This document shows, in pieces, positions 7,757-15,225 of a DNA stretch of 21,777 nt. The notes beneath the pieces were generated by a model. It made no database searches. It was not told the DNA's origin and was given only the letters and a program-made list of their open reading frames with translations. The DNA lies in contig CAIUWU010000240.1 in assembly GCA_903902945.1 (NCBI GenBank), forward strand, positions 1 through 21,777, in the 5' to 3' direction. The number at the start of each line of letters is the position of its first letter. Within the stretch, counting starts at the first letter, position 1. The translations under genes and the position numbers were made by a program. The DNA is from an uncultured Pseudomonadota bacterium. Lineage in GTDB: Bacteria > Pseudomonadota > Gammaproteobacteria > Methylococcales > Methylomonadaceae.

Positions 7757-9478
7757 TTATTTCTTGGCCCAGGCCAGGATTTTTTCGCGTTTGCTGTACA
7801 CGAAGTAAGCCAGCAAACCGAGGATGATGCCGTAAATTAGCTGACCGAGGATCGATGAATCATCGCTGTCAGCGGCAGCGTCTTTAGCAGATAAAGGCGC
7901 TTTGGGGGCTACAGGCACGAAAGCTTTGTCTTTGGTTTCCTTGATGGCGGGCAAGCCCAAGCTTTTCCAAGCGTCATAATCCTGCCACATCGGGTATTTG
8001 CCTTGCCAGAACTCTTTGGTGAAGTAAGGCGCCAGACTCATGCCGTGTAATTTGGGAATACCGCGTTCATCGGCAAAGCCTTTGTAGACCACCAGACTGA
8101 TATCGCCGCCTTCACCGACACCATTGGTGGTGAACGATTTTTCGACGTGGTCATGGAACATCCAGACGCCTTGACCAAAACTATCCAGACCGTTATCAAC
8201 CCCGCTTAATTCCAGATCCAGACGCTGGGCTGGCGACATGGCGTGAACGTCGCGTTTGATATAAGTGGACGGACCGTTATCGACGCCATCGTAATGGGTA
8301 ACCATCGGTTTATGGCCATGAATGTGCATGGCAAAAGAATCGGTGTGGCCGTTCAATATCCGCAGTTTCACCTTTTTATTTTCTTCCATCAGAATCAAGG
8401 ATTCGCGGATGGTGTAGGGAAATGAGCGGCCATTGAGCATGTAATAGTCATCAGTGGCTTCGGTGATGTCATATTCCTGATTCATGCGTCTGGCGACCAG
8501 ACGAGGATCGTTGGCCGAACGCACCAGTTCATGCAGTTCTTTATCGACTGACTGGTAGTGCAAGTCATATTCGCCAGCATATTTCTCTTTGACAGCCACC
8601 GACGGATGACGCACCTGGCCGGCGCCGACATTAAAGGTTTGTACCCAGTTGTTGGGGCGGTTTTCCTCAACCACGAAAATGCCCTGCAGACCCATCGGAA
8701 TATGGGTATGAGGCTGAACGTGGCAGTGATAATACATGGTGCCGGGCTGACGGGGTTTAATGACGTAGGTTTTGCTGCTGCCAGGCATCACGTCCATCTG
8801 GCCGGTCTGGCCCACGCCATCATTGCCTTCACCGCTGTGATCCATATAAGGATGGTCAACGCCGTGCAAATGGATCGAGTGCGGCATGTAATGATTGTTT
8901 TCCAGGACGATCCAGATAATGTCGCCCTGCTCCACGCGAATCACCGGTGAAGGCGCACGCAGCAACGGATTGGCAATCGGTTCGTACAAGCTCAGAGTCG
9001 ACATGTCGCGGGTTTTGGGCGCGTAAACCCAGAAAGTGGGCTGAATGCCCGGCGCGATATCAAAGGTTGTTGTCGGCTCTTTCATGTCAGGAGAATGGCC
9101 GTTCAGCTCGGCAATCTCCAGTTTGATGATGTAATGGTCGGGGTCACCGTCGCCGTCCATATCATTAGTGGCGGTAATTGCGTCGGCAGCCAGCTGGGTT
9201 TCCATCAGGGTAGACATCGAGACATTGTTGGTACCCTTGACGAAAGCGGCAATATCGTTGGGATTGTCAGGATTACACATTTTGGATTCCTGAATCTCAA
9301 CGCCATCAATCACTTGAGCATCCCGCCATTTCGGATCAGTAAATTCCGAGCACACTTCCTCTACTGTGCCTAATTTTACGTTAGTGCTTTCCGGCAGCTT
9401 ATTGGTCGCCGCCAGCAGATTGGCCGACATCGGCAGCAACAATGCACTACACAAAACGGGAAGAAATTTTTTATGCAT
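7757..9478 (-). CDS. Exported two-domain multicopper oxidase with C-terminal membrane anchor
   Basis: The protein has 573 residues from the ATG at 9476-9478. That start has GAGG 6 bases upstream and gives a clean signal peptide (MHKKFLPVLCSALLLPMSAN, cleavage near LAA-T). The frame is open further up, to 9517. Copper motifs appear in the order HxxHxH (HSIHLH, 200-205), HCHxxxHxxxxM (251-262, type 1 Cys252, His257, Met262), HxHG (385-388) and HxH (442-444). This is the permuted two-domain arrangement with the type 1 copper in the first cupredoxin domain. An N-terminal region of about 115 residues without copper motifs carries an Asp-rich DMDGDGDPD loop like a calcium site. One helix near residues 543-562 followed by KREKILAWAKK anchors it. 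It probably oxidises an electron donor, or Cu(I), in the periplasm with O2. The substrate is unknown. Confidence 0.93.
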   Translation of the reverse strand: MHKKFLPVLCSALLLPMSANLLAATNKLPESTNVKLGTVEEVCSEFTDPKWRDAQVIDGVEIQESKMCNPDNPNDIAAFVKGTNNVSMSTLMETQLAADAITATNDMDGDGDPDHYIIKLEIAELNGHSPDMKEPTTTFDIAPGIQPTFWVYAPKTRDMSTLSLYEPIANPLLRAPSPVIRVEQGDIIWIVLENNHYMPHSIHLHGVDHPYMDHSGEGNDGVGQTGQMDVMPGSSKTYVIKPRQPGTMYYHCHVQPHTHIPMGLQGIFVVEENRPNNWVQTFNVGAGQVRHPSVAVKEKYAGEYDLHYQSVDKELHELVRSANDPRLVARRMNQEYDITEATDDYYMLNGRSFPYTIRESLILMEENKKVKLRILNGHTDSFAMHIHGHKPMVTHYDGVDNGPSTYIKRDVHAMSPAQRLDLELSGVDNGLDSFGQGVWMFHDHVEKSFTTNGVGEGGDISLVVYKGFADERGIPKLHGMSLAPYFTKEFWQGKYPMWQDYDAWKSLGLPAIKETKDKAFVPVAPKAPLSAKDAAADSDDSSILGQLIYGIILGLLAYFVYSKREKILAWAKK

Positions 9479-9543
9479 AAAAAGCCTCATAAAAATACAT
9501 AAAGTGCTACTGAGCATTGGTGCCCAATATCAAAAAAAACCTC

Positions 9544-9575
9544 GGTACTGTAACCAGAACCCATAGGTAAAGTAC
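9544..9575. promoter_or_regulatory. Imperfect dyad upstream of the oxidase gene
   Basis: GGTACTGTAACC (9544-9555) is mirrored by GGTAAAGTAC (9566-9575), about 65 bases upstream of the oxidase start in the divergent region. It could be an operator, but the arms differ by an insertion and one base, and I cannot match it to a known regulator. Confidence 0.25.
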
Positions 9576-9667
9576 AGAAATTATTTAAGGCCTAGCTTAC
9601 CATTGCCTTTTTTGATTGCCAGAGGGTTTGGGTTTGGCTGATCTGGCGCTGGTATTGGCGAAGGGGC

Positions 9668-9676
9668 TGTTATAAT
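9668..9676 (+). promoter_or_regulatory. Extended -10 promoter of the GH17 gene
   Basis: TGTTATAAT contains a consensus TATAAT at 9671-9676 preceded by TGn. The -35 region shows no match, as is common for extended -10 promoters. The predicted transcript start, near 9683, lies downstream of a GTG at 9680 that would otherwise extend the gene. It therefore supports the ATG at 9752 with a leader of about 70 bases. Confidence 0.6.
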
Positions 9677-9751
9677 CCCGTGCTCTTTAAGCGCCGCTTG
9701 CCGATCTGGGCAATTTTCAATTTTTGTAACTTCTTAATAGCGTATAGCGAT

Positions 9752-11431
9752 ATGCAATCTGTCAGAGTACTGGTTTGTCTGTGTTTCATTGTCTTAACTC
9801 ATGGTGCCATCGACTGGTATCGGAATCAGCCCCAGGATGCCGGTACCGATGTGCCTTCCGGCAAGCTGATGAGTCTGTCATTTGCGCCGTTCCGCGAGGG
9901 CTTCAGTCCCCTGGAAAAAATCTATCCGCTGGCTGATCATGTCGAAGAAGACATTAAGTTGCTGGCCGACAAAACCGAAACCATTCGCACCTATTCCAGT
10001 TTGGGGGGCATGCAGCCGACGCCGGAGCTGGCCAGAAAATATGGTCTGAAAATGCTGCAGGGCGCCTGGATTGGCGATATTGCCCTGAATAACCGCAAAG
10101 AGGTAGACGCCCTGATTCAGTCTGCCAACGCCAATCCCGATGTCGTCAAACGGGTGATTGTGGGTAACGAAGTGCTGTTAAGAGGCGAGTTGGATGTCGA
10201 TCATCTGATTGCCTATATCCGCGAAGTCAAAAAAGCGGTCAAGCAGCCGGTTTCTTATGCCGATGTCTGGTCAATGTACATGAAGCACCCGCAATTAATT
10301 GCCGAAGTCGACTTCATCACCATCCATATTTTGCCTTACTGGGAAGACGAGCCGGTTTCTGTCGATAATGCCAGCGAGCATCTGGAAAAAATTGTTAAGC
10401 AGGTCGATGACGAGGCCAGAGGCATTGCGCCCGGCAAACCGATTCTGATTGGTGAGTCAGGCTGGCCGAGTGAAGGTCGTCAGCGGGGGCTGGCGATACC
10501 CAGCGTGGTCAATGAAGCCAGGTTCATTCGCGGCATGATTCAGGTCGCCAGACATCATGGCTTTGATTACAACATCGTCGAAGCTTTCAATCAGCCCTGG
10601 AAAAGTAATCTCGAAGGGGTGGTCGGTGCCAATTGGGGATTGTTTTCTGCCGATCGCGAACCGGTCTTTCCATTAACCGGACCGGTTTATGAAGAGCCAG
10701 ATTGGGCGCGACACTATGCCATCGCCAGCCTGCTGTTATTGGGATTGCTGATTGGCTTTTATAAGCAGCTTAAAACACTGGCGCTGCTGCCGTTATTGTT
10801 GGTCTTGGGCTTTGGTCAGTGGTTCTGTGCTGATTTGGTCGCCGTTGCCGATCTCGATTGGTATACCAGCTACAGTCTGGCGCAACGGGCTTACACGCTG
10901 GTGGTAGTGGCGGCGAATGCGGTTTTGATCATACTGCTGATGGCGCGCCTGTTGGCCGGTTTCAGTGCGCAGAACATTGTCGCCGACTCTAAATTAAGAA
11001 ATTTTTATCTGGGGTTCATCGCCCTAGCCTTCTACAAAACCCTGATGCTGGCTATCAATGGCCGTTATCTGAGCTTTCCCAATGAACAGCTGGCAATCCC
11101 TGTGGCCGGTATTGTGGCTCTGGTGGTTTGTCACTGGTTTGCAGGTCGACGCTTGGCGCTGAATTTTGCCGAAATTGCCGGCGGTCGCGGTGCTCGTGAC
11201 CGTCAGGTGGCGGCAGCGTTATTAATCGCTATGCTGGCGCTGGGAATCGGTGAAACCAAAGCATTTATGGTGGGCAGGGATTTTATTCTGGCTCATCCCG
11301 GTTTTTTCGAGGGTTTGCCGTATGCGCTGAAATACACATTTTTTAATCAGCAGTTATTAAACTGGTTGTTGAGCTTATTCATATTGGCAGTGCCTTTCTG
11401 GACCAATCAGGCAGCCAAAGGCGCAAAATAA
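9752..11431 (+). CDS. Membrane-bound glycoside hydrolase family 17-like beta-1,3-glucan enzyme
   Basis: The protein has 559 residues. An N-terminal hydrophobic segment (VLVCLCFIVLTHGAI) is followed by a GH17-type (beta/alpha)8 domain at about residues 40-335. The acid/base Glu140 lies in VIVGNEVLL and the nucleophile Glu235 in LIGESGWPS; both motifs are diagnostic. About seven membrane helices fill residues 340-550. Bacterial relatives are glucan hydrolases or glucanosyltransferases that remodel beta-1,3-glucans, often beside cyclic glucan synthases; no synthase lies in this window. The catalytic domain should face the periplasm. The frame extends to a GTG at 9680, but the predicted transcript starts after it. 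It is divergent from the oxidase gene with 273 bases between the starts. The family is confident; the substrate is inferred. Confidence 0.9.
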   Translation: MQSVRVLVCLCFIVLTHGAIDWYRNQPQDAGTDVPSGKLMSLSFAPFREGFSPLEKIYPLADHVEEDIKLLADKTETIRTYSSLGGMQPTPELARKYGLKMLQGAWIGDIALNNRKEVDALIQSANANPDVVKRVIVGNEVLLRGELDVDHLIAYIREVKKAVKQPVSYADVWSMYMKHPQLIAEVDFITIHILPYWEDEPVSVDNASEHLEKIVKQVDDEARGIAPGKPILIGESGWPSEGRQRGLAIPSVVNEARFIRGMIQVARHHGFDYNIVEAFNQPWKSNLEGVVGANWGLFSADREPVFPLTGPVYEEPDWARHYAIASLLLLGLLIGFYKQLKTLALLPLLLVLGFGQWFCADLVAVADLDWYTSYSLAQRAYTLVVVAANAVLIILLMARLLAGFSAQNIVADSKLRNFYLGFIALAFYKTLMLAINGRYLSFPNEQLAIPVAGIVALVVCHWFAGRRLALNFAEIAGGRGARDRQVAAALLIAMLALGIGETKAFMVGRDFILAHPGFFEGLPYALKYTFFNQQLLNWLLSLFILAVPFWTNQAAKGAK

Positions 11432-11492
11432 AACCCAAGATCAGGAGCTATTGGTCGCGCGACAATTTGCCACATTTTCAGGCCGGCAAGGT

Positions 11493-11591
11493 TTGATTAA
11501 ACTGACAGCAACTCTTGTATGCGCTCCCTCTCCTAAGGGAAAGAGTCTTGATATCCTCCCTCTGAATGCGGCTTAAAGCCGCATTTTTTTT
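11493..11591 (+). ncRNA. Candidate small RNA with C-rich segments
   Basis: TTGATT (11493-11498) and TTGTAT (11515-11520) are spaced by 16 bases and could form a promoter. A transcript starting near 11527 would be about 65 bases long and end at the intrinsic terminator at 11591. It would carry unpaired CTCCCTCTCC and CCTCCCTC runs, which are complementary to Shine-Dalgarno sequences. The terminator is over 130 bases beyond the GH17 stop, farther than usual for that gene alone. This is a speculative call; the element may simply be the GH17 3' end. Confidence 0.3.
11565..11591 (+). terminator. Intrinsic terminator downstream of the GH17 gene
   Basis: AATGCGGCT (11565-11573) and AGCCGCATT (11577-11585) form a perfect 9-bp stem with a TAA loop. 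The stem runs into eight T at 11584-11591, a textbook rho-independent terminator on the plus strand. Confidence 0.9.
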
Positions 11592-11654
11592 GCCCTGAGA
11601 TTTCCAGGCGGGACCTATATCTGCAAGCTATTTTCTTCAAATACGCCTTATTGT

Positions 11655-11683
11655 TTAATCACTAACTGGCGGTTAATCATTAA
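11655..11683 (+). repeat. Direct repeat TTAATCA(C/T)TAA upstream of the lipoprotein gene
   Basis: TTAATCACTAA (11655-11665) and TTAATCATTAA (11673-11683) differ at one base and start 18 bases apart. Repeats on one face of the helix can be regulator sites. The distance to the lipoprotein ATG is about 120 bases. No regulator family is recognised. Confidence 0.35.
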
Positions 11684-11804
11684 GTATCGGGTTTTCAATC
11701 AGCGGGATTATCGCCGGGCGGTCGGCGGCTATTTTCAATTTCTAAAAAATCGGCTAACCTCGGCCCGGTTAATTATTTTGTCAATATTGGTTTGGGAGTG
11801 AATT

Positions 11805-12200
11805 ATGCAAAAAATGATCCTTATTCCGGTGCTAATCACTACCGCATTTATCAGCGGTTGTGCATCGCAAACCAATTGGACGCCTACCGTCGATCCTTAT
11901 AACGATCCCAATGCTGGTCGGATCAATTTCGATATGCAGGAATGCAAGCAACTGGCCTTACAGGCTTCCGGCGGAACCGCCAAAGAAACCGCGATTGGTG
12001 CCGGTGTCGGCGGGCTGATCGGCGCAGCGGGAGGCGCGGCGCTGGGTGCCGTCGTCGGCAATCCGGCCACCGGTGCCGCGCTGGGTGCGGCAGCCGGTGG
12101 TATTGGCGGTGGCGCCAAACAAGGGTTGGAAGCCGAAGATCAGTACCAGCGTGCTTATACCAACTGCATGAGGCAGCGTGGTCACAAAGTCATTAATTAA
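11805..12200 (+). CDS. Glycine-zipper lipoprotein
   Basis: This 131-residue protein has a short lipoprotein signal peptide ending in the lipobox ISGC, with Cys19 as the lipidated residue, so it should be membrane-anchored in the envelope. A central segment at about residues 60-107 is a glycine zipper. It has repeated GxxxG spacing (GAGVGGLIGAAGGAALGAVV, then GAALGAAAGGIGGGAKQG) of the kind found in YMGG/OmpA-like glycine-zipper domains that insert in or span membranes. Three further Cys residues (one near 47, one near 122) could form disulfides. A good GGGAG ribosome binding site precedes the ATG. The specific function is unknown. It reads toward the hyp genes, with a hairpin between them. 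Confidence 0.85.
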   Translation: MQKMILIPVLITTAFISGCASQTNWTPTVDPYNDPNAGRINFDMQECKQLALQASGGTAKETAIGAGVGGLIGAAGGAALGAVVGNPATGAALGAAAGGIGGGAKQGLEAEDQYQRAYTNCMRQRGHKVIN

Positions 12201-12209
12201 TAATCTGCA

Positions 12210-12240
12210 GCCTGGTTGCGAGTGTCGCTTGCAACCAGGC
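12210..12240. other. Hairpin between the lipoprotein gene and hypA
   Basis: GCCTGGTTGC (12210-12219) pairs perfectly with GCAACCAGGC (12231-12240), and three more pairs including one G-U close a 5-base loop. No T-run follows. It ends 22 bases before the hypA ATG. It may be a weak or factor-dependent terminator or a leader structure that influences hyp expression. Confidence 0.5.
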
Positions 12241-12262
12241 GTCAATTGCCCCGAGTGCGCCT

Positions 12263-12604
12263 ATGCATGAGCTTTCCCTATGTGAAAGTGTCTTGCAACT
12301 GATTGAGCAGCAGGCACAGTCGGCGCAGTTTCAGCAAGTCAAAACCGTCTGCTTGGAAATAGGCCAGCTATCCGGTGTTGATGCCGAGGCGATGCGTTTT
12401 TGTTTTGACAGTGTGATGCGCGGTTCGGTTGCCGATCAGGCCGTATTGGAAATCATCGACGTAGCCGGTCAGGGCTGGTGTCCGCATTGTGCGCAGACGG
12501 TAGCGCTGCAGCTGCGTTATGATGCCTGCCCCAATTGTGGTCAGTTTCCGGTACAGATTAAAGACGGTGAACAAATGCGAATTAAACATTTAGAGGTGGT
12601 CTGA
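12263..12604 (+). CDS. hypA: [NiFe] hydrogenase nickel metallochaperone HypA
   Basis: HypA delivers nickel to the large subunit of [NiFe] hydrogenases together with HypB. The 113-residue chain begins MHELSLCESV, giving the nickel-binding His2 and Glu3 of the family. It holds the structural zinc site as two CxxC pairs, Cys73/Cys76 (CPHC) and Cys89/Cys92 (CPNC). It starts the hypABCD gene set; its TGA stop overlaps the hypB ATG by one base. No obvious Shine-Dalgarno sequence is visible before its ATG, but the N-terminal motif fixes the start. Confidence 0.97.
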   Translation: MHELSLCESVLQLIEQQAQSAQFQQVKTVCLEIGQLSGVDAEAMRFCFDSVMRGSVADQAVLEIIDVAGQGWCPHCAQTVALQLRYDACPNCGQFPVQIKDGEQMRIKHLEVV

Positions 12605-13350
12605 TGTGTGGAGTCTGTGGCTGTGGTGATAGCCATGCCGATCAAACCCGGCATAGTCATGTTTTTGGTTTGAAACCCGCCAGGATGCTGCAGATCGAGC
12701 AGGACATTCTCAGCAGCAACAACCAGTTTGCGGCACACAACCGGCGCCAGTTTGCCGAACACGGCGTATTGGCGCTGAATCTGGTCTCCAGTCCCGGTTC
12801 CGGCAAAACCACGCTGTTGGTCGAAACCATCAATCGCTTGCAGGGTCAGGCCAGGATGGCCGTGATTGAAGGTGATCAGCAAACCAGCCGTGATGCCGAG
12901 CGGATCGGGGCGACCGGTGTCGTGGTCAGACAGATTAATACCGGCAAAGGCTGTCATCTCGACGCCGAGCGGGTCGGGCATGCCTGGCAGGCGCTGGCGG
13001 CCCAGCAGGATTTTTTATTCATCGAAAATGTCGGCAATCTGGTCTGTCCGGCCAGTTTTGATCTGGGCGAAGCCTGTAAAGTAGTGATTCTGTCAGTCAC
13101 CGAAGGCGAAGATAAGCCGCTTAAATATCCCGATATGTTTCATGCTGCCGGGCTGATGATTCTCAATAAAACCGATTTACTGCCTTATCTGGATTTTGAT
13201 GTCGAGCGTTGTATCGCTTATGCCAGACAAGTTAATCCGGCCATCGAGGTAATCATGCTCTCGGCCCGCAGCGGCGCAGGTTTTCAGCAATGGCTGGATT
13301 GGCTGATCAGTCAGCGGGCTGCTGTGCTCAGCCACGCGGCAGCAGGCTGA
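12604..13350 (+). CDS. hypB: [NiFe] hydrogenase accessory GTPase HypB
   Basis: HypB is a GTPase that drives nickel insertion with HypA. The N-terminus MCGVCGCGD has three Cys (2, 5, 7) in the pattern of the E. coli high-affinity nickel site. The stretch after it has only a few His (HADQTRHSH), so it lacks the long His-rich nickel-storage tail of some relatives. The G domain follows: P-loop SSPGSGKTT around Lys68, EGDQQTSRDAERI, FIENVGNLVCP with a metal-binding Cys, and the guanine motif NKTD. The chain has 248 residues. It overlaps hypA by one base and ends 2 bases before hypC, so translation is tightly coupled. Confidence 0.97.
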   Translation: MCGVCGCGDSHADQTRHSHVFGLKPARMLQIEQDILSSNNQFAAHNRRQFAEHGVLALNLVSSPGSGKTTLLVETINRLQGQARMAVIEGDQQTSRDAERIGATGVVVRQINTGKGCHLDAERVGHAWQALAAQQDFLFIENVGNLVCPASFDLGEACKVVILSVTEGEDKPLKYPDMFHAAGLMILNKTDLLPYLDFDVERCIAYARQVNPAIEVIMLSARSGAGFQQWLDWLISQRAAVLSHAAAG

Positions 13351-13352
13351 TT

Positions 13353-13583
13353 ATGTGTCTAGCCGTTCCTGCCTTGGTGGTGGCAATCAATCCCCAACAA
13401 AATATGGCCACTGTCGCTGTCGATCAGGTCTGGGTTGAGGTGTCGCTGGCGCTGGTCGATGAAGTGCAGGTCGGTGATTATCTATTGATTCATGTCGGCT
13501 TTGCCTTGCAAAAAATCGATCAGGCCGAAGCTGCGGCAACCCTGGCGTTATTCGCAGAAGCCGGATTGATGACTGGCGCATGA
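13353..13583 (+). CDS. hypC: HypC/HybG/HupF family hydrogenase formation chaperone
   Basis: This small protein of 76 residues begins MCLAVPALVVAI. Cys2 is the conserved residue that, with HypD, holds the Fe(CN)2CO group during assembly of the hydrogenase active site. His47 in the DYLLIHVGFALQKID stretch is the other family hallmark. The frame is open upstream to 13290, but the MCLAVP start is invariant in the family. The TGA overlaps the hypD ATG in an ATGA arrangement (13580-13583), implying coupled translation of the two interacting partners. Confidence 0.97.
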   Translation: MCLAVPALVVAINPQQNMATVAVDQVWVEVSLALVDEVQVGDYLLIHVGFALQKIDQAEAAATLALFAEAGLMTGA

Positions 13584-14686
13584 AATATATCGATGAGTTC
13601 CGCCAGCCGCAGCTGGCGCAGCAATTAGCGGCAGCGATTGCCGATAGCGTCGACAGCGACCGCCATTACCGACTGATGGAGTTTTGCGGTGGTCATACTC
13701 ACGCCATTTTTCGCTATGGTCTCGCCGATCTGATGCCAACCAATCTCGAATTTGTCCATGGTCCCGGTTGCCCGGTCTGTGTGCTGCCGATGGCGCGGAT
13801 CGATAATGCCATCGAGCTGGTCGAGCGTCATGGCGTGATTCTGTGTACCTATGCTGATTTATTGCGGGTTCCCGCCAGCGGCAGACACAGCCTGCTGAAA
13901 GCCAAGGCCGGCGGTGGCGATGTACGGATGATTCAGTCCAGTCAGGAGGCGATTGCGATTGCACTGGAGAATCCGCAGCGTCAGGTAGTGTTTCTGGCGA
14001 TAGGGTTCGAAACCACTACGCCAGCCACCGCGATTGCGCTGCAACAGGCGCGCCAGTTGGGGCTGAGCAATTTCTCGGTATTTTGTAATCATGTGCTGAC
14101 ACCAGCGGCGATGACTGCGCTGCTGGCTGCGCCGGAGTCTTTACCGGTCGATGGTTTTCTGGGGCCATCGCATGTCAGCACGGTGATTGGGATGCAGCCT
14201 TATCAGCCGATAGCCGAACGCTATCGCAAACCGGTTGTGATTGCCGGATTCGAGCCGCTGGATGTAATGCAGTCGGTGCTGATGCTGGTCAGACAGATCA
14301 ATGCTGGCCAGTATCAGGTTGAAAATCAATATCGTCGGGCGGTGACTGCCACCGGCAATCTCAAGGCGCAGCAGGTGATGGCGCAGGTGTTTGCGCTCAG
14401 GCCGAGTTTTGAGTGGCGCGGGCTGGGGCAAATTGCCGACAGTGCCTTGCAGCTGCATGCCGATTACGCGGGATTCGATGCCGAGCAGCGTTTCAGCTTG
14501 TCAGACAGCGCGGCTAAAGAAGTGAAAGGCTGCGAATGTCCGGCAATTCTGCGCGGCGCCAAAAAGCCGCAGGATTGCCCATTACTGGGGACGGTCTGTA
14601 CCCCGGAAAATCCGGTCGGATCCTGCATGGTGTCATCCGAAGGCGCCTGCGCCGCTTACTGGTCATACGGGCGGCTAAGACGCTAG
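13580..14686 (+). CDS. hypD: Hydrogenase formation protein HypD
   Basis: HypD is the iron-sulfur scaffold on which, with HypC, the Fe(CN)2CO unit of [NiFe] hydrogenase is built. The 368-residue chain has the conserved Cys36 in CGGHTH, Cys64 and Cys67 in GPGCPVCVLP, and the glycine-rich AIGFETTTPATAIAL. The C-terminal [4Fe-4S] region is Cys-rich (GCECPAILRGAKKPQDCPLL, later CTPENPVGSC and EGACAAYWSYG). It is the last gene of the local hyp set. hypE and hypF, which make the cyanide ligands, are not next to it; coaD follows after 50 bases. They must lie elsewhere if the pathway works. Confidence 0.97.
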   Translation: MKYIDEFRQPQLAQQLAAAIADSVDSDRHYRLMEFCGGHTHAIFRYGLADLMPTNLEFVHGPGCPVCVLPMARIDNAIELVERHGVILCTYADLLRVPASGRHSLLKAKAGGGDVRMIQSSQEAIAIALENPQRQVVFLAIGFETTTPATAIALQQARQLGLSNFSVFCNHVLTPAAMTALLAAPESLPVDGFLGPSHVSTVIGMQPYQPIAERYRKPVVIAGFEPLDVMQSVLMLVRQINAGQYQVENQYRRAVTATGNLKAQQVMAQVFALRPSFEWRGLGQIADSALQLHADYAGFDAEQRFSLSDSAAKEVKGCECPAILRGAKKPQDCPLLGTVCTPENPVGSCMVSSEGACAAYWSYGRLRR

Positions 14687-14736
14687 CTTGCCGGATCTGC
14701 TAAAATGCCGGCCTTTTTTAGCGTCCGAGCCGTTTA

Positions 14737-15222
14737 ATGAATATCACCGCCATCTATCCGGGCACTTTCGACCCGATTACCAACGGCCATTTAGACCTGA
14801 TTTGCCGGGCAGCCAAGCTCTATGACCGGGTGATCGTTGCGGCAGCCACCAGTCTGGGCAAAAGACCTTTATTCAGCCTTGAAGAGCGGGTCGAGCTGAT
14901 TCAGAACGTGGTGGCCGGTTTTCCCAATGTCGAAGTGATCGGTTTTGATACCCTGCTGGTCGATTGTGCCCGAGCGCATCAGGCTAAGGTGATCATTCGC
15001 GGCTTGCGGGCGGTGTCGGATTTTGAATACGAATTTCAGCTGGCCGGGATGAATCGCCGTCTGTCGCCGGACATCGAAACCGTGTTCCTGACCCCGGCGG
15101 AACAATACGAATTTATTTCCTCCAGCATGATTCGCGAAATCGCCCAGTTAAAAGGTGATGTGTCGAGTTTTGTGCCGGAGTCGGTCAGACAACGTTTAAT
15201 CAACAAATTTGCAACGGAGTAA
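14737..15222 (+). CDS. coaD: Phosphopantetheine adenylyltransferase
   Basis: CoaD transfers AMP to 4'-phosphopantetheine, the fourth step of coenzyme A synthesis. The 161-residue chain has the nucleotidyltransferase signature (YPGTFDPITNGHLD, with Thr and His of the TxGH type motif), GLRAVSDFEYEFQLAGMNRR, and the C-terminal ISSSMIRE motif. Length and order match the E. coli enzyme. TAAAAT at 14701-14706, about 31 bases before the ATG, could be a -10 box, so the gene may have its own promoter after hypD. The next gene, a ferredoxin, follows after 3 bases and is probably in the same transcript; a coaD-ferredoxin pair is common in gammaproteobacteria. Confidence 0.97.
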   Translation: MNITAIYPGTFDPITNGHLDLICRAAKLYDRVIVAAATSLGKRPLFSLEERVELIQNVVAGFPNVEVIGFDTLLVDCARAHQAKVIIRGLRAVSDFEYEFQLAGMNRRLSPDIETVFLTPAEQYEFISSSMIREIAQLKGDVSSFVPESVRQRLINKFATE

Positions 15223-15225
15223 ACC

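Larger units (their letters stand above)
11432..11804. other. Gene-free stretch between the GH17 and lipoprotein genes
   Basis: No open frame with a start and coding character is visible in these 373 bases. They hold a possible promoter at 11493-11520, a strong intrinsic terminator at 11565-11591 and a direct repeat at 11655-11683. The leader of the lipoprotein gene follows. Confidence 0.7.

Noticed and set aside
8868..9373. Plus-strand frames inside the oxidase gene
   Set aside because: They are antisense shadows of the copper-motif-bearing protein.
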